NCBI GenBank assembly: GCA_002344525.1
Contig: DDTJ01000038.1
Coordinates: 1-37,092 of the forward strand
From: Akkermansiaceae bacterium UBA2367
GTDB taxonomy: Bacteria; Verrucomicrobiota; Verrucomicrobiia; Verrucomicrobiales; DEV007
DNA: 37,092 nucleotides
Direction of reading: 5' to 3'
Shown in pieces: positions 29,455-37,092 of the stretch. Below the pieces are notes generated by a model. It did not search any database, had not been told where the DNA came from, and saw nothing but the letters and a program-made list of their open reading frames with translations. A program made the position numbers and the translations under genes. Every line of letters begins with the position of its first letter. Within the stretch, counting starts at the first letter, position 1.

Positions 29455-30693
29455 ATGATCGACCCCGGTCATCGGGAGGCCTTGGCGGCGGCCCATGGGA
29501 CGCCCTGCTACGTCTACGATGCCGACAGGATCGCGGCGCAGGCGGAGACCTTGCGCTCCTTCCTTCCGACGGCGGCATCGCCCCGGCTACTCTATTCCTT
29601 CAAGGCCAATCCGCTGCCCTCGGTCGCGGGAGAGTTGCGGAGGCATGGCTGCGAGGCGGATTTGACCTCCCCCGGCGAGATCGGGGCGGCGGTGGCGGCG
29701 GGCTTCGATCTCTCGCGGGCGCTCTACGGAGGTCCCGGAAAGGGCGAGGAGGAATACCGCACCGCGATCCGGGCGGGGATCGGACAGTTTTCGGTCGAGT
29801 CGGCGGTCGATCTGGAGCGCCTCGCCGCCGCGTCCCGCTCGGAGGGAACGTCGGTGAAGGCCCTGCTGCGTGTGAATCCGCATTCACCGCCGAAGGCGAA
29901 GCTGGCCATGTCGGGCGTGGCGAGCCAGTTCGGTTTCGAGGAGGACGAGTTGCGCCGCGACGGGCGCGAGATCCTGCGCCTCGCGGGAGGGACGCTCTCC
30001 GTCGTCGGCCTTCATCTCTATTGGGGCACCCAGATCGCGGAGCCGGAGGCTTTGCTCGCCTCCTTCGAGAAGACGGTCGAGATCGCGGAGGAACTCGCCG
30101 ATGGTCTCGGCTTTCCCCTCGACATCCTCAACCTCGGCGGCGGTTTCGCTTGGCCCTACGCCCATGAGGGGAACGGGCCGGACCTCTCCCCCTTGCGCGA
30201 GGGGCTGGCCGCCTTGCACGCCCGTAGCGGGCTGGCGCAGCGGGCGCAATGGTGGTTCGAGTCGGGGCGCTATCTCGCCGGCTCGTCCGGCACGCTCCTG
30301 ACCCGGGTGATGGAGGTGAAACGTTCGAAGGACGAGCGCCTCTTCCTGATCCTTGACACCGGCATCCACCATCTCGGCGGCATGGCCGGGCTGGGGCGCA
30401 TCCCGCGATTCTCCATCGACCTTCTCGTACCGCCTGCGCGACGGGGGAACGAAACGATCCTCGTCGATGTGGTCGGGCCGCTCTGCACGCCTCTCGACTG
30501 TCTCGGGAAGAAGATCGAAATCCCCCGTGTCGATCCGGGCGACCTTCTCGCCATCCCGAACGTCGGCGCGTACGGAGCCACCGCGAGCGTGGGCGCTTTC
30601 CTGAGCCGTCCCGCCGCCGTTGAAATTTTGCATCGCGACGGCGAAGCGATCGCGGTCCACCGCCTCCGTGCTGGGCACGAGGCGATCCTTTGA
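29455..30693 (+). CDS. PLP-dependent decarboxylase of the LysA/ornithine (type III) fold
   Basis: From ATG 29455 (a GTG at 29416 is possible) this encodes 412 residues. TPCYVYDADRI starts the barrel. LLYSFKANP carries the PLP lysine Lys50. HLYWGTQI, LNLGGGFAWPY (phosphate-binding glycines) and ESGRYLAG follow, and Cys344 in GPLCTPLDCLG is the residue donated across the dimer; GAYGAT is close to the C-terminus. Family members decarboxylate diaminopimelate, ornithine, or carrier-bound amino acids. The variations (YWGTQI for the usual HxGS region, ESGR for EPGR) place it outside classical LysA, nearer to decarboxylases of biosynthetic gene clusters or exosortase-associated loci. No such partner gene is present here, so the substrate is unknown. 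Confidence 0.85.
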   Translation: MIDPGHREALAAAHGTPCYVYDADRIAAQAETLRSFLPTAASPRLLYSFKANPLPSVAGELRRHGCEADLTSPGEIGAAVAAGFDLSRALYGGPGKGEEEYRTAIRAGIGQFSVESAVDLERLAAASRSEGTSVKALLRVNPHSPPKAKLAMSGVASQFGFEEDELRRDGREILRLAGGTLSVVGLHLYWGTQIAEPEALLASFEKTVEIAEELADGLGFPLDILNLGGGFAWPYAHEGNGPDLSPLREGLAALHARSGLAQRAQWWFESGRYLAGSSGTLLTRVMEVKRSKDERLFLILDTGIHHLGGMAGLGRIPRFSIDLLVPPARRGNETILVDVVGPLCTPLDCLGKKIEIPRVDPGDLLAIPNVGAYGATASVGAFLSRPAAVEILHRDGEAIAVHRLRAGHEAIL

Positions 30694-30723
30694 ATTCCCG
30701 ACGGGGGCAAGTGGCCTCCGCCG

Positions 30724-30745
30724 ATCAGCGGTCCCGCGAAGCGAA
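30724..30745 (+). repeat. Fragment of the composite ATCAGCG/GGTCCCGC repeat at a gene end
   Basis: ATCAGCGGTCCCGCGAAGCG, followed by AATT, matches the junction part of the composite element at 10985 and 18763. It overlaps the last codons and the stop codon of the PQQ-propeller gene on the minus strand. Confidence 0.65.
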
Positions 30746-31945
30746 TTTCCACAGATGCCCGTCGCTGCGGATGTAGAGCGATCCCTCGCCCAAGGCGGGG
30801 GTGCTGAGGATGGTCTCGCCCAGTTCGATCTCGCTGATGACGACGCCCTTCTCGCCGCGAGGATCGATGACTTGGCCGACTCCCTGCTCGTTGAAGATGT
30901 ATAGGAGTCCGTCCCCGCCGGCGACGGGGCTGCCGCTGAAGGGGCCTTTCAGGCGGATTTCCCAAAGCGCTTCGCCGGTCCGGCGGTCGGCGCAGGTGAG
31001 GACGCCGGCGTTGTTGATGAGGAAGAGCTGCTCCCCGGTAACGAGCACGCTCGCGGTGCCGGGGCGCTGGTTCTTCTGGTTCCATAGCTTCGCCGGGGCC
31101 TCGCCGGGGGCTCCGATCCTGACGGCGGTGGTGCCGTTCGAGGGGATGAACAATTCGTCGCCTGCGGCCGCGGCGGAGGGAATGGTCGAAGCGCCGCCGC
31201 CGACTTGGAAGACGGAGGAGCCGGTCGCGGGAACGAGTCCGAGGATGCCCTCGCTCGATTGCAGGGCGACGAGCCGCTCGCCGTCTTTTTCGAGGACGGT
31301 GGGCGAGGTCCAGTTCGCCGCCTTGGGCCGGTCGAGCTTCCATTTGTTCAGCCCGGTGAGGAGGTCGAAGCCAGCGGCGAAGGATTCCGAATCGTTCTCG
31401 ATCTGGGCGACGAGGGTGTCGCCGACGACGAGGGGCGAGGCGGCGAGGCCGAGGCTGTTCGAGGCGTTCGGGTAGTCGAGGGTGAGGCCCCGCATCCAGG
31501 CGGGGTTGCCCGCGAGGTCGAGGCAGATCAGGTCGTTCGAGGAGTAGAGGGCGTAGATCCGCTCCCCGTCGCTCGCGGGCGTGGGCGCGGCGACGTTGGT
31601 CTTGTTGTGAGACATGGTGCGCCCCGTCGCCCAGAAGCGGCGCTCCCAGAGCGGGGTGCCGTCGGAGGCGGCGAAGCAGAGGACGTGGAGCTGCTGCTGC
31701 TCGGGGCCGCTCGCGGCGGTGACGAACACTTTGTCCCCCACGACGACGGGACTGCCAAGTCCGCGACCGGGCAGAGAGGCTTTCCAAGCGAGGGTGTTCT
31801 CGCTGAGTTCGCCGACGGTTTTCGCGATCTCCGGGGAGTGGCCCGAGCCGTTGGGACCGCGGAAGTTGAGCCAATCGGCGCGAGTGGAGGGGAGGGGAGC
31901 AAGGAGGGAAAGGGTGAGGAGGAGAATGGGGGTGCTTGCTCTCAT
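30725..31945 (-). CDS. PQQ-binding-like beta-propeller protein
   Basis: The 406-residue protein has a signal peptide (MRASTPILLLTLSLLAPLPS, cleaved near TRA) and then the standard start DWLNFRGPNGSGHSPE. Blades repeat the pattern of GSPVVVGDKVFVTAAS, LHVLCFAASDGTPLWERRFW, DGERIYALYSSNDLICLDLA, LFLINNAGVLTCADRRTGEA and GDGLLYIFNEQGVGQVID. Such eight-bladed PQQ/YWTD-type propellers are common secreted proteins in Planctomycetes and Verrucomicrobia. Most lack catalytic residues and probably serve binding or scaffold roles. The last residues (ASRDR) and stop derive from a repeat fragment. It is convergent with the decarboxylase gene (31 bases between). Confidence 0.93.
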   Translation of the reverse strand: MRASTPILLLTLSLLAPLPSTRADWLNFRGPNGSGHSPEIAKTVGELSENTLAWKASLPGRGLGSPVVVGDKVFVTAASGPEQQQLHVLCFAASDGTPLWERRFWATGRTMSHNKTNVAAPTPASDGERIYALYSSNDLICLDLAGNPAWMRGLTLDYPNASNSLGLAASPLVVGDTLVAQIENDSESFAAGFDLLTGLNKWKLDRPKAANWTSPTVLEKDGERLVALQSSEGILGLVPATGSSVFQVGGGASTIPSAAAAGDELFIPSNGTTAVRIGAPGEAPAKLWNQKNQRPGTASVLVTGEQLFLINNAGVLTCADRRTGEALWEIRLKGPFSGSPVAGGDGLLYIFNEQGVGQVIDPRGEKGVVISEIELGETILSTPALGEGSLYIRSDGHLWKFASRDR

Positions 31946-31989
31946 GATCGTGTTTTTCGTCCTCTTGCTCTCAACGGTTGATTTCTTCC

Positions 31990-33708
31990 CTATTTCTTCT
32001 CCTCCAAGGGATTTTCTGCCAGCAGCGACCCGATGAAGGGGAAGAGCTGCTTCTTGCGGCTGACGACGCCTTTCAGGATGAATAGATGCGAGTCCCGGCG
32101 CGGGTAGCCGATCTTCTGCCGGATCTCCGAAGGGGCCTCGATGAGGAGGAGGCTGTCGTTCAGGGTGATGTCGGTGACCATGAGGCAGGCGAGGTCGAGC
32201 CGATGCTCGCGGATGAGACGGCGCAGCTCCTCTTGGAGGGCCTCGCGGGCGGGCCAGAAGTAGTCGAAGCCGATCTCCTCCACCTGCGAGATGCTGACGC
32301 GGTAGCCACTCTCCTCGAACTCCTTGCGGTCCGATCCGACGGCTTCTTCGTAGTTGCCGCCGCGCAGGACCGACCCGGCGGAGAAGAAGTCCTCTTTGAA
32401 GCGGGCGACGTCAATCCCGGCGATCTGGCTGGCCCACTCCAGCACGGCGCGGTCTTCGTCCGTCGTCGTCGGCGAGGTGAGGTTGAGGGTGTCGGAGATG
32501 ATGCCGGCGCAGATGCACACGGCGATGCCCCGGGAGGGTTCCAAGTTGTGCCCCCGGAAGGCGCTGCCCACGATGGTGCAGGTCGATCCCACCGTCTTGT
32601 TGATGAACTGGATCGGCTCCTTCGTGATGAGGTTCCCGCTGAGCCGGTGGTGGTCGAGGACCTCGACGATCCTGGCCTCCTCGGCTCCTGTCACGGCTTG
32701 GGAGAACTCATTGTGGTCGACGAGGATGAGACGCGGCCGCTCGGGGTTGACGAGGTCGGCGCGGGAGAAGACGCCGACGAGCCGCTTCGTCTCGGGATCG
32801 CAGACGGGGAAAAGGACTTGGTCGCGGTTCGATTTGAGGCGCTCCTTGATGGCTTGCAGCTTCGTCTCGGGCGAGAAGGAGATGAACTCGGTGGAGATCG
32901 CGCCTTGGATGGAGCGTGCCCCGCGCACGAGCTGGGTCGTCGAGGCGGTGTCCCAGTTGGTCAGGAGGATGGTGGTGCCTTTGAGTTTCGCGGCGTGGAC
33001 GATGGCCTCGGAGGGGCGGTAGCCGCTGGTGATGACGAGGCAGCGCACCCCCGCCTCGACCGCGTGGAGCTGCACGCCGACGCGGTCACCGGTGATGAGG
33101 AGGATCTGGTCTTTCGGCATTTTCCCGATGCGTTCCTGCATGACGGGTTCGGACGACCCGGCCACCATCATGAGGAAGACCTGCTCCACCGTGGCCGCCT
33201 CGCCGAGGGCGACGACCTCGGCCTGCAGAATTTGCGCGATCTTCTCGGGCGAGGCGGTGACTTGGCGGGCGTAGACGTTCGAGTCGCCAGAGCCTCCGGA
33301 GGGGATGAGGAGGGCGAGCAGATCCTGCAGGGAGAGCATCCCGGTGAGGGTGCCGTTTTCATCGACGATTGGCAGGCTGCGGTAGTGGTGGGCCGCCATC
33401 TCACGGTAGGCCTCGATGACCGAGTCGGCGGCGCGGGCGGTGGAGACTTCGCGTCGGCAGATGTCGTCGGCGCGCAGATGGAGGTCGCTCACGAGCGGGG
33501 GGCGCGGCAGCCCGGCGGTCTGGAGCACCCATTCGGTGCGGGCGTTCGGCGGGCCGCAGCAGGCGGCGACGGCGTCGGGCAGACGGGTGCGTCGCAGCAG
33601 GTCGGCGTAGGCGAGGGCCGAGCAGATCGCGTCGGTGTCGGGGTTTTTGTGGCCGATGACCCAAGTGGGACGGGCGGGTTTGGGGGAATGCGGGGCGAAA
33701 TCACTCAC
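31990..33708 (-). CDS. ppaC: Family II (DHH) inorganic pyrophosphatase with CBS and DRTGG domains
   Basis: A GTG start at 33708 gives 572 residues; extension further upstream would run into secA in another frame. The N-terminal DHH part has IGHKNPDTDAICSALAYAD (His20, Asp24, Asp26). Residues about 75-140 and 275-335 hold two CBS halves (SLPIVDENGTLTGMLSLQDL; FPVCDPETKRLVGVFSRADL) flanking a DRTGG domain. The catalytic part resumes with ILVDHNE, VLDHHR and a DHHA2-like C-terminal domain ending DSHLFILKGVVSRKKQLFPF. The enzyme hydrolyses pyrophosphate using Mn/Co, and CBS domains sense adenine nucleotides, giving regulation by AMP/ATP. It lies just downstream of secA, probably co-transcribed (82 bases apart). 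Confidence 0.92.
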   Translation of the reverse strand: MSDFAPHSPKPARPTWVIGHKNPDTDAICSALAYADLLRRTRLPDAVAACCGPPNARTEWVLQTAGLPRPPLVSDLHLRADDICRREVSTARAADSVIEAYREMAAHHYRSLPIVDENGTLTGMLSLQDLLALLIPSGGSGDSNVYARQVTASPEKIAQILQAEVVALGEAATVEQVFLMMVAGSSEPVMQERIGKMPKDQILLITGDRVGVQLHAVEAGVRCLVITSGYRPSEAIVHAAKLKGTTILLTNWDTASTTQLVRGARSIQGAISTEFISFSPETKLQAIKERLKSNRDQVLFPVCDPETKRLVGVFSRADLVNPERPRLILVDHNEFSQAVTGAEEARIVEVLDHHRLSGNLITKEPIQFINKTVGSTCTIVGSAFRGHNLEPSRGIAVCICAGIISDTLNLTSPTTTDEDRAVLEWASQIAGIDVARFKEDFFSAGSVLRGGNYEEAVGSDRKEFEESGYRVSISQVEEIGFDYFWPAREALQEELRRLIREHRLDLACLMVTDITLNDSLLLIEAPSEIRQKIGYPRRDSHLFILKGVVSRKKQLFPFIGSLLAENPLEEKK

Positions 33709-33790
33709 GGTCGGGGACTTTCCGCTATCCCGCGAGAGTTTCGACCGAAAAATCGGGGTTGTTTCCGCCCTCCGGGGTTTGGGGAAGGGT

Positions 33791-36700
33791 TCAGGTCTTG
33801 CCGCAGCAGGACTTGAATTTCTTCCCGCTGCCGCAGGGGCAGACGTCGTTTCGCCCGACTTTGGGGAGGTCGCGCCGTTGCGGGGTCTTCGGGATCTGGA
33901 TGCCCTGCTTCGACGACGGCTCGCCGCCGCCGTCACTGCCGCCGTCGCCCTGCGCGAGGAGGTCGGGGCGGCTCGTCTGGATGCCCCGGAGGACGCGGTT
34001 GTATTCCTCGGGCCGGATCGTGGTGGTGCGGAAGAGGTTGCCCAGCACTTCCGTTTTGATCCGGTCCATGAGGCCGACGAAAAGCTCGTAGGCGTGGTGC
34101 TTGTATTCGATCAAGGGATCCTTCTGCGCGTAGCGGTAGTTGCTGATGGAGTCGCGCAGACTGTCCATCTCGAAAAGGTGCTCCTGCCAGAGTTGGTCGA
34201 TGCTGTGGAGGATGACCCAGCGCTCCAAGTCCTCGCCTCGGGCGGGATCCTCGTGGCTCATCTTCACCTCGTAGGCGGCCTTCACGCGCTCGACGAGGAA
34301 GTCGAGGGTCTCCTCGTCGCTGCGGCTGTCGAGGGCGGCGTCCTCGGCGGTGAGGCCGAGGGGGAAGTGAGTGTTCACGACTTGGAGGACGGCCTCGGGA
34401 ATGAGACGCCCGAGATCGGGGTCGAAGCAGTCGGAGAGGAGCTTGGGCATGGCGTCCTCGATGATCTCAAGGACGAGGGAGTGGGGATCCTCGGTCTTGA
34501 GCACCTCGTTGCGGTAGCCGTAGACGACGCCGCGCTGGTTGTTCATCACGTCGTCGTATTCGAGGATGTGCTTGCGCGAGAGGTAGTCGCGGGTCTCGAC
34601 TTTCTTCTGCGCGTTCTCGACGGATTTGTTGAGCCAAGGGTGCTCCAACTCCTGCCCCTCTTCGAGGCCGAAGCGCTCCATCATCTTCGTCATGCGCTCG
34701 GCGGCGCCGAACTGCAACATCAGGTCGTCCTCGAAGCTGACGTAGAAGACCGATTTGCCGGGGTCGCCTTGGCGCGAACAGCGCCCGCGGAGCTGGCGGT
34801 CGACGCGGCGGCTGCGATGGCGCTCGGTGCCGATGACGAAAAGGCCGCCTTTCTCGGCGACGCCGGGGCCGAGCTTGATGTCGGTGCCCCGGCCCGCCAT
34901 GTTCGTGGCCACGGTGACGGCTCCCTCCTGGCCGGCGCGGGCGACGATCTCGGCCTCCTGGAGGTGGAATTTCGCGTTCAGCACGGAGTGGGTGATCTTC
35001 TCGCGCTGGAGCATTCGCGAGAGGACCTCGGAGGACTCGACGCTGGCGGTGCCGAGGAGGATGGGCTGCCCGGCGAGGTGGCGCTCCTTCACCAAGTCGA
35101 TGACGGATTTGAACTTCTCGCGCTGGGTCTTGTAGATTTTGTCGTTGAGGTCGATGCGGGCGATGGGCCGGTTTGTCGGCACCACGAGGACCTCCAGTTT
35201 GTAGATGTCGTGGAACTCGGCCGCCTCGGTCTCGGCGGTGCCGGTCATGCCGCCGAGCTTCTGGTAGAGGCGGAAGTAGTTCTGGATCGTGATGGTGGCG
35301 TAGGTCTGGGTCTCGCCCTCGATGGTGACGCCCTCCTTCGCCTCGACGGCTTGGTGGAGTCCGTCGGACCAGCGCCGCCCCGGCATCTTGCGGCCGGTGT
35401 TCTCGTCGACGATCATGACGCGGTTCTCCTCGACGACGTAGTGGACGTTCTTCTCGTAGAGGGTGTAGGCCTTCATGAGCTGCGAGATGGTGTGCATCTT
35501 CTCGGCTTGGGCGGCCATCTGCTGCTGCAGCTCGCGCTTGGCGGCGGCTTTCTGGGAATCGGTCAGGTCGGGGTTGCCGTCGATCACGGAGAAGGCCTCG
35601 GAGAGATCGGGGAGGACGAAGGCCTGGGGGTCGCCGGGGTTGAGGACCTGCCGTCCCTGCTCGGTCAGCTCGGCCTCGTGGGCCTTCGGGTCGAGGGTGA
35701 AGAAGAGCTCCTCCTTCAGGGCGAAGAGGGCGGTTTTCTGCGGATCGCGGTAGAACTCCAGCTCGGCCTTCTGCATGGCGTTGCGGACCTCGGTATTCTG
35801 CATCGCCTTCATCAAGGCGGCGTTCCGGGGCATGCCGAGCTTGATCTTGTAGTAGATGGTGCCGGCCTCGGCGGCGTTGCCTTCGTCGAGGAGCTTCTTC
35901 GCGTCGGCGGCGAGGCTGTTGCAGAGCTGGGTCTGCTTGCGGTAGAGGTCGCGGATCTGGTTTTTGTAGAGGTCGAACTGCTGGTCCTGCCGCACCGTGA
36001 CGGGGCCGGAGATGATGAGGGGCGTCCGAGCTTCGTCGACGAGGACGGAGTCGACTTCGTCGATGAGGGCGAAGTAATGGTTGCGCTGCACCTGCTGGCT
36101 CGCGTCTTGGGCCATGCCGTTGTCGCGCAGGTAGTCGAAGCCAAATTCGCTCGCGGTGCCGTAGGTGATGTCCTTTTCGTATTGGGCTTTGCGCAGTTCG
36201 CCGCGCAGGTCGTTCTGGATCACGCCGACGGAGAGGCCGAGGTATTCGAAGAGGTAGCCCATCCACTCGGCGTCGCGGCGGGCGAGATAGTCGTTCACCG
36301 TGATGACGTGGACGCCGAGCCCGGTGAGGGCGTTGAGGAAGACGGGCAGGGTCGCGACGAGGGTCTTGCCCTCGCCCGTGGCCATCTCGGCGATCATGCC
36401 GCGGTGCAGGCCGATGCCGCCGATGAGCTGCACGTCGAAATGGACCATCTCCCATTTCACGGGGTGGTCGCAGACGAGCCATTCGCGTCCGCAGAGACGG
36501 CGGGCCGCGTTCTTCACCACGGCGAAGGCCTCGGGCAGGATCTCTTCGAGGTAGGCGGCGCGGGCGGCGGGGAATTCATCCTTCAGATCGTGGAAGAGGC
36601 GCTGCGCCTCCAGGATGCGGGGGGCGAGCTCCCCGGCGTCGAGACGGTCGGCCTCGTAGGGCGAAAGGAAGGAGGAGGCGGTTTTGAACTCCCCGGCGAG

Positions 36701-36970
36701 GCGGGCGAAGCGCTCCGCCCAATCCTTCAGGAGGGCGCGGTTCTCCTCCTCCGTGCGGGTGCCGAGGATTCGCTCGCTGTAGCTCTCGACGCGCAGACTG
36801 TAGCGGTCGAGATGGGCTTTCCAAGCGGTCGTCTTGTCCTTCAGGAACTGCTCGGGGTGGCGTTGCAGCTCCCTTTCGATCTCGTTGATCTTGACGACGA
36901 CGGGCGCGATGCGACGGATGACGCGCGCGTTCCGGCTGCCGACGATGAGTTTGAGGAGCCACTGGACCAT
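33791..36970 (-). CDS. secA: Preprotein translocase ATPase SecA, enlarged form
   Basis: From ATG 36970 this encodes 1059 residues, about 160 more than Escherichia coli SecA. It starts MVQWLLKLIVGSRNARVIRR. Walker A is GEGKT at 199-203 (MATGEGKTLVATLP), which in E. coli lies about 95 residues earlier, so the N-terminal part carries extra sequence (about 60-150). LIDEVDSVLVDEARTPLIIS is the DEAD box region. A second charged insert of about 70 residues lies between it and VIVDENTG (about 380-480). GGMTGTAETEA, VATNMAGRGTDIKLGPG and a C-terminal zinc motif VGRNDVCPCGSGKKFKSCCG complete the protein. SecA drives export through SecYEG. Inserts of this kind are typical of Verrucomicrobia, Chlamydiae and Bacteroidetes. 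Confidence 0.97.
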   Translation of the reverse strand: MVQWLLKLIVGSRNARVIRRIAPVVVKINEIERELQRHPEQFLKDKTTAWKAHLDRYSLRVESYSERILGTRTEEENRALLKDWAERFARLAGEFKTASSFLSPYEADRLDAGELAPRILEAQRLFHDLKDEFPAARAAYLEEILPEAFAVVKNAARRLCGREWLVCDHPVKWEMVHFDVQLIGGIGLHRGMIAEMATGEGKTLVATLPVFLNALTGLGVHVITVNDYLARRDAEWMGYLFEYLGLSVGVIQNDLRGELRKAQYEKDITYGTASEFGFDYLRDNGMAQDASQQVQRNHYFALIDEVDSVLVDEARTPLIISGPVTVRQDQQFDLYKNQIRDLYRKQTQLCNSLAADAKKLLDEGNAAEAGTIYYKIKLGMPRNAALMKAMQNTEVRNAMQKAELEFYRDPQKTALFALKEELFFTLDPKAHEAELTEQGRQVLNPGDPQAFVLPDLSEAFSVIDGNPDLTDSQKAAAKRELQQQMAAQAEKMHTISQLMKAYTLYEKNVHYVVEENRVMIVDENTGRKMPGRRWSDGLHQAVEAKEGVTIEGETQTYATITIQNYFRLYQKLGGMTGTAETEAAEFHDIYKLEVLVVPTNRPIARIDLNDKIYKTQREKFKSVIDLVKERHLAGQPILLGTASVESSEVLSRMLQREKITHSVLNAKFHLQEAEIVARAGQEGAVTVATNMAGRGTDIKLGPGVAEKGGLFVIGTERHRSRRVDRQLRGRCSRQGDPGKSVFYVSFEDDLMLQFGAAERMTKMMERFGLEEGQELEHPWLNKSVENAQKKVETRDYLSRKHILEYDDVMNNQRGVVYGYRNEVLKTEDPHSLVLEIIEDAMPKLLSDCFDPDLGRLIPEAVLQVVNTHFPLGLTAEDAALDSRSDEETLDFLVERVKAAYEVKMSHEDPARGEDLERWVILHSIDQLWQEHLFEMDSLRDSISNYRYAQKDPLIEYKHHAYELFVGLMDRIKTEVLGNLFRTTTIRPEEYNRVLRGIQTSRPDLLAQGDGGSDGGGEPSSKQGIQIPKTPQRRDLPKVGRNDVCPCGSGKKFKSCCGKT

Positions 36971-37051
36971 GGGGGAGAGGGAAGGAAAATGGGAATCGAA
37001 AAGGGGAAGTCTACTCCATCGCCGGGGTTTTTCAGTGATTTTTCCTCCCGG

Positions 37052-37092
37052 CGAAGCCGGGGCCACGAGTCATGGGTCAAGAGTTACGGGTC
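37052..37092. repeat. Partial word repeat upstream of secA at the window edge
   Basis: CACGAGTCATGGGTCAAGAG then TTACGGGTC shows a repeated GAGTCATGGGTC/GAGTTACGGGTC word. It resembles the other gap arrays but is cut by the right edge, so an inverted arm cannot be seen. Confidence 0.5.

Noticed and set aside
33709..33936. ATG-started extension of the pyrophosphatase gene
   Set aside because: It runs into the 3' end of secA on the same strand in another frame and lacks family homology; the GTG at 33708 fits the family start.
1..37092. tRNA, rRNA, phage or transposase genes
   Set aside because: None could be recognised by eye on either strand.

Overview
This is a high-GC window that most resembles a chromosome segment from the Verrucomicrobiota or a close relative in the PVC group. 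The evidence is two pairs of a cytochrome-domain DUF1549/DUF1553 protein with a DUF1501 protein, a cluster of three secreted sulfatases, an enlarged SecA, pseudopilin-like genes, and intergenic gaps filled with REP-like hairpins. No rRNA, tRNA, CRISPR array, phage or transposase gene was found, so the lineage is inferred from gene content.

Layout, left to right. (1) 1-3310: a type IV pilin-like/pseudopilin gene that runs off the left edge and a divergent secretin gene. (2) 3399-6236: a rhomboid protease, a LysM lipoprotein candidate, and a two-gene minus-strand unit (an nDsbD-like secreted protein, then a SET-domain methyltransferase). (3) 6440-17110: two PSCyt1/DUF1549/DUF1553 + DUF1501 pairs, separated by nadD and a secreted protein of unknown function. 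(4) 17277-20170: a pseudopilin-like protein, then on the minus strand a hemolysin III-type membrane protein, a DciA-like (DUF721) gene, folB and a RelE-type toxin-antitoxin pair. (5) 20300-24209: a polysaccharide deacetylase lipoprotein, ffh and an outer-membrane beta-barrel protein. (6) 24701-29153: three consecutive type I sulfatases in one probable operon. (7) 29455-36970: a PLP-dependent decarboxylase of the LysA fold, a PQQ-type beta-propeller protein, a CBS/DRTGG family II pyrophosphatase and SecA.

Much of the window concerns the cell envelope and export: SecA and Ffh move proteins to the membrane, a secretin and pseudopilins point to a type II secretion or type IV pilus-like machine, and many products carry signal peptides. 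The sulfatases and the DUF1549/DUF1501 pairs fit the breakdown of sulfated polysaccharides typical of these phyla, though no glycoside hydrolase is present here.

The most unusual signal is not a gene. Many gaps hold short 7-10 base words repeated imperfectly in tandem, often as two facing arms around a short loop (3321-3393, 9317-9400, 10816-10907, 10985-11079, 18763-18889, 29214-29315), with single-arm versions at 21703-21733, 30724-30745 and the right edge. Several stop only a few bases before a start codon. One composite form, ATCAGCG words then GGTCCCGC-type spacer then TTCGGATTT words, occurs at three loci, and at one of them supplies the last codons and stop codon of a protein gene.
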